Assembly: GCA_965658615.1 (NCBI GenBank)
Contig: CBFHSX010000012.1
Coordinates: 1-38,251, forward strand
Length of the DNA: 38,251 nt
Direction: 5' to 3'
DNA from: UBA8337 sp965658615
Lineage (GTDB): Bacteria > Pseudomonadota > Alphaproteobacteria > RS24
The position numbers and the translations under genes are program-made. How positions within the stretch are numbered: position 1 is the stretch's first letter; the number at the start of each line of letters is the position of its first letter. Shown here piece by piece: positions 33,313 to 38,251 of this stretch. The notes beneath the pieces were generated by a model. It saw nothing but the letters and a program-made list of their open reading frames with translations. It was not told the origin of the DNA and did no database searches.

Positions 33313-33759
33313 TCAATCCGTATCATTGAGCGCGCGATAAAAAGATAGATTGCGGCTGATCGAGCGATCGCTCGGGCCGGTGACGGTCAAGGCCACATTG
33401 TAACTCACGGGCGCAGAGGCGGCAGTAATCGAAAGGCTGGAAGCATCCGCGCGATAGCCATTATCGGTAAACAGCGCATTGAGTTTCAAATTCGCCGCGT
33501 CATTATCCCAGTCATAATCAGAGGTCACGGTCAGACTGCCGGTGCTGTGAAATTCGATCGCCACCTGCGCCATCACACTATCGGCAATCATATTGAGGCG
33601 CGCCAGGTCCCAACTATTTTCCATCAGCGCCCGATTGGCGCCGATCATCGACAAAGTGCCGATAATACCGGTCGAGATGATGCCCAGCGCCACCGCCACT
33701 TCGACCAGCGAAAAGCCGCGCTCTTCATGTCTGTCCGTGTTTCTGTCAGCGCGTGTCAT
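33313..33759 (-). CDS. PilV/MshD-like type IV prepilin
   Basis: The start at MTRADRN is chosen over an upstream in-frame ATG that lies deeper within the secretin gene. The 148-aa product has a leader of 15 residues ending at the processing site G|FSLVEVAVALGIISTGIIG with Glu at +5, and a globular domain of about 110 aa. It overlaps the secretin gene end by 14 nt and is the last gene of that minus-strand operon. Confidence 0.82.
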   Translation of the reverse strand: MTRADRNTDRHEERGFSLVEVAVALGIISTGIIGTLSMIGANRALMENSWDLARLNMIADSVMAQVAIEFHSTGSLTVTSDYDWDNDAANLKLNALFTDNGYRADASSLSITAASAPVSYNVALTVTGPSDRSISRNLSFYRALNDTD

Positions 33760-36694
33760 AATAGACCGCCGAATTGACAGGCATGGTCGCCGCATCCGGT
33801 GTAATCACCTCAGGCGCGAGGAAAATCACCATTTCCTGCGTATTTTGAGCGTCTGATGTGGTGCCGAAAAGGCTGGTAATCAAAGGCAGGCTCGTGGTGC
33901 CGGGCAGACCATTGCGGGTTTTCGAATTATCTTCCGTATAAAGCCCGGCCAGCACGATGACATCGCCCGGTGCAGCGATAAATTCAGTCGAGATCTTGCT
34001 TTGGATTTTGTCGGAATTCGGATCCGTCGACACAAAGAAATCATCATTGAAATCGACTTTCAATTTCACATGGTCATTCAACGGATTAATGTCCGGCGTG
34101 ACCGCCAACTTCAATTGCGCTTGGCGTTCTTCATAATTGGTTGTGCTCTCGCCCGGCACGGTCTGGCCACCCGGCGTCACAACCGGCGCCGAAGTGGTGG
34201 TGACAGGCAAATAGCGGGTTTCCGATTTTTCAATCGTTGCCGCGCAGCCATCCAGCGCCAAAATGGTCGGACTGGAAATCTTTCGTCCAAGCGAATTGGT
34301 TTCCATGAAATCAATCGTCCAAGCCAGACCAAGGCGGAAATTATTCAAGGTGAAACTATTGGCGGCGGCAGCACGATCGGCGAAGTTCAATGCGCCGCGG
34401 ACACCGATGAGGCCGCCATTGCGAACCTCGATAAGCCCCGGCAATTGCTCGCGGTCCGACGGACTAATGGCGGCGACATCCGGGTCAGTCTTACTGTCGA
34501 GGCGCAGCGCATTTTGCAGACGGCCCTGCAATTGCCGCTGCCAGTTTTTCACCACATTGACCATAAACACTTCGACCAATACCTGCTTATCCGGCGTGTC
34601 GAGATTTTCAATCAGCGAGGCGGCGAGGTCGACATCATGTTTGAAGCCGGTAATGATAACCGTATCCGCCACATTGGTGACAGTCGGGCGGCGGAAACCG
34701 CTATCGGTCAAGCGGTCGTCATCGCCGTCAGCATCGGCTTCCGGTGCGTCATCGGCTTCCGGCGGCGGCGCGTTTTCGGCCTCGCCCGCGCCTTCAACCA
34801 GCGCATCTGTCGTAATATCGCCGATATCCACACTGGCCAAATCCGTATCATCGGGTTGGTCACCGTTTTGCGCCCGTCTTTGTGCGGCGCGGCGCGCAGC
34901 GGCCTCGGCGCTACGTTCGGCGGCGTTTTCGGCAGCCAGCAGCGCATCGGGATAAAGCTGCGTGTAATAATCGGTCAGCTGGGTTTTAATCTCCTCAGCC
35001 CGGTTGCCACCCTCAGCGTTACACGTGCTGCCGCCCTCGCTATTATAAATGGTGAATTTCTCAGTATAAATCGGCGCTGAGGTTTTCAAATTGGCATCCT
35101 GAATAATGCGCCCGCGCAGCAAATCCGCATCCGGGCCGGCCATGAAACGCTGCTCCGGCATCGTTTCGGGCTGCGGTGCGGCTTCGGCGATGGTTTCGAC
35201 CATACTTACGTCAGCCGGTGCTTCTTGCGCCAAGGCCAATTGCAACTCGTTTAATTCCAAATCCTTCGCCGCGCGGTCGGCCTGTTTCAACGCCACGGCC
35301 TGCAAAGCGTCATCCAGTTCAAACTTGGCTTGCTGCGTCAGCGTGGCTTGCTCCTGACGCGCCTCGGCATGTTGCTTGTCCAACTCATCCAACGCCGTTT
35401 CGCTGACCAGCGCCTGCTTTTTGAACTCGACAATGGCAGCCGCCACGGCAGACGAGCGGTCGGTTTCGATAATCGCATCATTGGTTAATGAGCGCGCACG
35501 CCCGGCATCATCCGGGTGCTGGAAATAAGTCTTATAAATTTGGCGCAATTCAGCGGCATCATTTTCCAGCACATTGATGCGACGATAATCGCGGGCGCGG
35601 CGATTATGCTGCTCGGCCACAGTCACCGCCTCTTGCACGCGGGTAGAAAATTCCTCGCGCGTATAGAACCGCGCAATGCTCATTTTGCGGTCATAAGCCA
35701 TGACCAGCCCGTAATTATCAATCAGAATATCGAACACATCCAGCGCATCGGCGCGGGCAATATCGAGGCGCACTTTTTGCGTCGCAGCCTCAACCAGAGG
35801 CGACAGATAGACTTGTAGGCTGATCGAGCGGGCCAGTGATTTAAGCGCCGTCGGCAGGCGCAAGCCCGCCAGATTAACACTCAAACTGCGCGTACCGATC
35901 TCGTCGTGCAATTCATCCATGCGGCCCAGCGAAACACCGGTTGTCACATCATTGCCGATAAAGACGAAACTTTTATCGAGCGAGACATATTCATCTGGCC
36001 GGGCCAACTCATTGCGACCGAACAAGGCCAATTGCGCCAATTCACTGTTATCGCTAAGGCCCAAAATCGTGGTCGGCTCGACAGTGCCATATTGCTCATC
36101 AAGCGCTGCCAATTTGGTTTGCAGCAATTCTTCATTATTGATTTTAAAGCCCTGCAACAATAAATCGCGCTCTTTGGCTTGCCGCATATCGATTTGGTCG
36201 AGCAGCAATTTTTCGCGCTCATAGACCGCCCGCTTGCCGCGCAAATCGCGCTCCAAGACGGTTAATTGGCTGGTTAGGGCGCGGATTTGGCTTTTCAAAG
36301 CCCGTGTGCCTGCAGCAGAGGGCGCAGGCGATGCACCGGGGCTTTGCGCCTCAATCCGGCTGGGCATGGCGCCGGCAATGCTGGTCGCCACCACGCCATC
36401 GGCAATATCGGCCACGGTCATCGTGGCCGGCACACGCACTTGCAACAATTCGCGACGCTGCGGCAGCGGCTTTAATTTGCGGCGCATATCGTTTTCCATG
36501 GCGCGGCGGGCTTGCGCGTCGAGTTGCGCGGCTTGCGCCCGCACACCGGCACGGCGGTCGTCAAATTTCGACACGGCACCGCTCATGGACAAATCGCGTC
36601 CCGGACGCACCCCGCAGGCATAGACATCCAGACACAACACGGCCACAAGGGTCAGACGACCCAGCCTAGCCATTGAATATCCGGTGTGACGCAA
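33746..36694 (-). CDS. Type IV pilus/type II-like secretin with coiled coil and acidic insert
   Basis: Outer-membrane channel subunit, 982 aa. The TTG start is favoured because AGGAG lies 7 nt upstream; an ATG seven codons later has none. The signal sequence ends at a near-lipobox (VYAC). A helical, coiled-coil-rich N-terminal part spans about 130-210. An N0/STN-like domain lies at about 278-340 (LRLPTALKSLARSISLQVYL). A second coiled coil is at about 385-500, an Ala/Glu/Asp-rich insert at about 615-660, an N3-like fold at 670-720 (DTVIITGFKHDVDLAASLI), and the secretin domain from about 730 to the end, with VLAGLYTEDNSKTRNGLPGTTSLPLITSLFG. Most resembles the MshL/PilQ class. Confidence 0.85.
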   Translation of the reverse strand: MRHTGYSMARLGRLTLVAVLCLDVYACGVRPGRDLSMSGAVSKFDDRRAGVRAQAAQLDAQARRAMENDMRRKLKPLPQRRELLQVRVPATMTVADIADGVVATSIAGAMPSRIEAQSPGASPAPSAAGTRALKSQIRALTSQLTVLERDLRGKRAVYEREKLLLDQIDMRQAKERDLLLQGFKINNEELLQTKLAALDEQYGTVEPTTILGLSDNSELAQLALFGRNELARPDEYVSLDKSFVFIGNDVTTGVSLGRMDELHDEIGTRSLSVNLAGLRLPTALKSLARSISLQVYLSPLVEAATQKVRLDIARADALDVFDILIDNYGLVMAYDRKMSIARFYTREEFSTRVQEAVTVAEQHNRRARDYRRINVLENDAAELRQIYKTYFQHPDDAGRARSLTNDAIIETDRSSAVAAAIVEFKKQALVSETALDELDKQHAEARQEQATLTQQAKFELDDALQAVALKQADRAAKDLELNELQLALAQEAPADVSMVETIAEAAPQPETMPEQRFMAGPDADLLRGRIIQDANLKTSAPIYTEKFTIYNSEGGSTCNAEGGNRAEEIKTQLTDYYTQLYPDALLAAENAAERSAEAAARRAAQRRAQNGDQPDDTDLASVDIGDITTDALVEGAGEAENAPPPEADDAPEADADGDDDRLTDSGFRRPTVTNVADTVIITGFKHDVDLAASLIENLDTPDKQVLVEVFMVNVVKNWQRQLQGRLQNALRLDSKTDPDVAAISPSDREQLPGLIEVRNGGLIGVRGALNFADRAAAANSFTLNNFRLGLAWTIDFMETNSLGRKISSPTILALDGCAATIEKSETRYLPVTTTSAPVVTPGGQTVPGESTTNYEERQAQLKLAVTPDINPLNDHVKLKVDFNDDFFVSTDPNSDKIQSKISTEFIAAPGDVIVLAGLYTEDNSKTRNGLPGTTSLPLITSLFGTTSDAQNTQEMVIFLAPEVITPDAATMPVNSAVYYDTR

Positions 36695-36744
36695 ACTGTT
36701 ACTCCTGAACCCGTCTGTCTTTTATGGACGCCTCTATGAGGCGC

Positions 36745-37143
36745 CTATTTGGGACGCCGCATGGCACCGGTCGGGCGCACATACGAAATTTTACCGATCG
36801 CTTCCGTGATCACTTCGCGGGCAATATCGGCCATATTGCGATTGATCCAATCCTCGATCAGCGGCTTGGTAATCTCGGCCACGGCGCGGCGTATGGTGTC
36901 ACGCGAGCGATTTGTGTCAAACACGCTGGAATAGCGCAAAAACTCGGCGCGCAGCGCGATCGTCGCCTCCTCCGTAATGGCGAGGTCGAGACCCTGCATA
37001 TAATGCGCCATTTGCGCGTCACTCATGGCGGCTTCATGCGCGCCATCGCGATCGCTCAAATCCGTCTCAAGGCTATGCTCGGCCTGTTGGACAAGCTCCT
37101 TAATGGCTCGCTTATAGTCGTCTTGCGTACGCAGCGTGTTCAT
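36745..37143 (-). CDS. Small protein with PopZ/DUF2497-like C-terminus
   Basis: A 132-aa soluble protein. Residues about 80-120 (AVAEITKPLIEDWINRNMADIAREVITEAIGKI) share the pattern of the PopZ C-terminal helices (a Pro-Leu/Met-x-x-Trp-Leu/Ile-Asp/Asn-x-Asn core followed by paired Glu/Ile heptads). The N-terminal PopZ peptide and Pro-rich linker are absent. GGAGAGGG precedes the ATG, and TATAAT on the minus strand at 37187-37182 gives it a -10 of its own. It sits between the secretin and prepilin peptidase genes, so a role in polar placement of pili is conceivable. The assignment is by eye and uncertain. Confidence 0.5.
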   Translation of the reverse strand: MNTLRTQDDYKRAIKELVQQAEHSLETDLSDRDGAHEAAMSDAQMAHYMQGLDLAITEEATIALRAEFLRYSSVFDTNRSRDTIRRAVAEITKPLIEDWINRNMADIAREVITEAIGKISYVRPTGAMRRPK

Positions 37144-37181
37144 TTTCGACCCTCTCCAAAACGAATCTCTTGGGAGCTTTG

Positions 37182-37187
37182 ATTATA
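37182..37187 (-). promoter_or_regulatory. -10 element for the PopZ-like/secretin operon
   Basis: TATAAT on the minus strand, 39 nt before the ATG at 37143, in the 84-bp gap after the prepilin peptidase gene. No good -35 is visible at 17 bp, so an activator may be needed. Confidence 0.45.
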
Positions 37188-37227
37188 TAGGGGTTTCGGG
37201 CACACTTGATGCAAAATCGGTGGATAG

Positions 37228-38001
37228 TTAGAAGGGCCACCAAGCCAGCGGCGCGAAAAATAACCAAGCCAGCGCAGTGGGTGCCAAAAAGCAACCGAAC
37301 GGCAATTGTACCGGCGCGTCTTGACCGCTTCGGCGGGCCCATAAAATCGCCATAATGCCGAAAGCCGCGCCCCCCAAAGAGGCCGCAAACAGAATCGGCA
37401 AAAGTGCCGTCGGCCCCAGCCAGACGCCGAAACACATCATTAATTTGACATCACCAAAGCCCAAGCCGTCTTGCCCGCGCAGCAGCTTATAGGCGGCATT
37501 AATCGTGTATATCAGCGCAAAACCCGCCGCGCCGCCAAGCAGGGCCATCTGCATGCTGGGCAGGCCAGGCAGGTGAAACAGATTGAGAAACAAGCCCAAA
37601 GCCGCGCCGCCGACGCTGGTCCAGTCAGGGATGATGAAATCGTCAAAATCGGTCAAAAACAGGACCATCTGCAACACAATAAACGGCGCAAAAACCAATG
37701 CCACCTGCCATGGCAAGACAATCACCGCGAGAGCCGCCAGCGCAGCCATGGTCAGCTCCACCCAAATATAGCGCGACGGCAAGTCGGCACCGCAACACGC
37801 GGCCCTACCGGCATGGCGCAGGAAGCCATAAAGCGGCAAATTTTGCGTCACAGTGAGCTTTTCGCCACAGCTAAAACAGGCCGAAGGCTGCTTCACCCAA
37901 TCAGCGCCCGACAGGCTACGGAGCGCTGCAACATTTGCAAAGCTGCCAAGACACGCACCGATCAGCGCGGCGAACAGGGACAGCAGAAACGGGTCAGTCA
38001 T
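37228..38001 (-). CDS. pilD: Type IV prepilin peptidase
   Basis: Aspartyl membrane protease that cleaves and N-methylates prepilins. The 257-aa protein has GSFANVAALR at the N-terminus and a cytosolic zinc-type segment with Cys42, Cys45, Cys69 and Cys70 (the second pair is adjacent rather than CxxC). The two catalytic aspartates are Asp118 (LTDFDDFIIPD) and Asp184 (GFGDVKLMM). Some seven or eight membrane helices are evident. It would process the prepilins encoded at 32225, 32797 and 33759. It is divergent from the PilT-like gene. Confidence 0.95.
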   Translation of the reverse strand: MTDPFLLSLFAALIGACLGSFANVAALRSLSGADWVKQPSACFSCGEKLTVTQNLPLYGFLRHAGRAACCGADLPSRYIWVELTMAALAALAVIVLPWQVALVFAPFIVLQMVLFLTDFDDFIIPDWTSVGGAALGLFLNLFHLPGLPSMQMALLGGAAGFALIYTINAAYKLLRGQDGLGFGDVKLMMCFGVWLGPTALLPILFAASLGGAAFGIMAILWARRSGQDAPVQLPFGCFLAPTALAWLFFAPLAWWPF

Positions 38002-38111
38002 AAAAAGCTCTCATCTAGGCGTACCAAGCACACCGAAAAGCGTTTGGTGCTGGTCAAGAGCCTGCTAGCTTAGTATATATTCGACATCAGTAAAGTAGTA
38101 GCGCGGTCGCC

Positions 38112-38251
38112 ATGTCAGAGTCCGAAGAACCCTATAAATCCGACAATCCGGTTTACGGCTATCTCGATAATTTGCCGAAAGAATATCGCATTTCCGACTT
38201 TCACATGCGCGCCGGAAGCCCGCTGGCTATCCGCACCAATGGTGAAATTCA
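38112..38251 (+). CDS. PilT/PilB-family pilus ATPase (3' end outside window)
   Basis: Only the first 46 codons are present. After a short acidic lead, YRISDFHMRAGSPLAIRTNGEI matches the N-terminal SDLHLxxGxPPxxRxxGxI signature of PilT-type retraction ATPases. No strong ribosome site is seen. The 110-bp divergent gap with pilD contains TATATT (38075-38080), a possible -10. PilT rather than PilB is suggested by how early this motif occurs, but Walker motifs lie outside the window. Confidence 0.75.
   Translation, partial: MSESEEPYKSDNPVYGYLDNLPKEYRISDFHMRAGSPLAIRTNGEI

Noticed and set aside
34001..35080. 359-codon ORF opposite the secretin gene
   Set aside because: Antisense shadow; the Arg-rich composition is an artefact of reading the complement.
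36727..36743. Hairpin GCCTC/GAGGC between the PopZ-like and secretin genes as a terminator
   Set aside because: Short stem, followed by ATAAAAG rather than a T-run on the minus strand; weak evidence.
1..38251. tRNA, rRNA or CRISPR loci
   Set aside because: All gaps were read for cloverleaf ends, CCA, rRNA-like blocks and regularly spaced repeats; none was seen.

Overview
The window looks like a stretch of core chromosome from an alphaproteobacterium. Evidence: a histidyl-tRNA synthetase of the variant alphaproteobacterial type, a long HisG next to HisZ, a DUF3035/BamF-like lipoprotein, an alphaproteobacterial HAD-IIA (TIGR01459-like) phosphatase, an ScfR/RamB-type regulator, and a MutL that carries its own endonuclease motif. 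Genes are tightly packed, often with 1-20 nt overlaps, on both strands. I see no transposase, phage gene, CRISPR array, rRNA or tRNA. Genus-level placement is not possible from the sequence alone.

Layout. 1-8.8 kb: partial acyl-CoA dehydrogenase (+) converging on mutL and a short pgi (-), then a parvulin-type isomerase with a HupE/UreJ-like membrane protein (+), then rraA and isocitrate lyase (-). 8.8-9.0 kb is a divergent control region shared by aceA and an ScfR-family regulator; it holds repeated TGTAAAC/TTTACA half-sites. 9.0-15.2 kb (+): scfR, hisS, an HTH-HisZ fusion, hisG and a TauE/SafE exporter. 15.1-18.9 kb (-): a small secreted protein, groEL and groES under a CIRCE element, a probable structured RNA ending in a strong terminator, and an SDR oxidoreductase. 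19.0-28.2 kb (+): HAD phosphatase, ribF, ileS, lspA, BamF-like lipoprotein, two M16 peptidases and a rhomboid protease. 28.3-32.2 kb (+): a CHASE2-cyclase, an MBL-fold hydrolase that may degrade its product, and a SHOCT-like membrane protein. 32.2-38.25 kb: a type IV pilus/pseudopilus locus on both strands, with prepilins, secretin, a PopZ-like small protein, prepilin peptidase and the start of a PilT-like ATPase.

The most unusual region is hisZ. The HisZ protein carries an N-terminal Cro/YdaS-like helix-turn-helix of about 65 residues. The 120 bp in front of it contain two identical-geometry 15-bp dyads (TTCAT-N5-ATGAA), and a third, wider TTCAT/ATGAA pair encloses a consensus -35 box. A 20-bp perfect hairpin abuts the start codon, which has no Shine-Dalgarno and fits a leaderless start. 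This suggests, as inference, that a HisZ subunit also acts as an autoregulatory DNA-binding protein for histidine biosynthesis. The second candidate novelty is the minus-strand RNA at about 17.88-18.06 kb, which shows a GNRA-capped hairpin, further stems and an intrinsic terminator, upstream of groESL. A third curiosity is a tandem duplication of the last 29 bp of mutL in which all three differences are synonymous.
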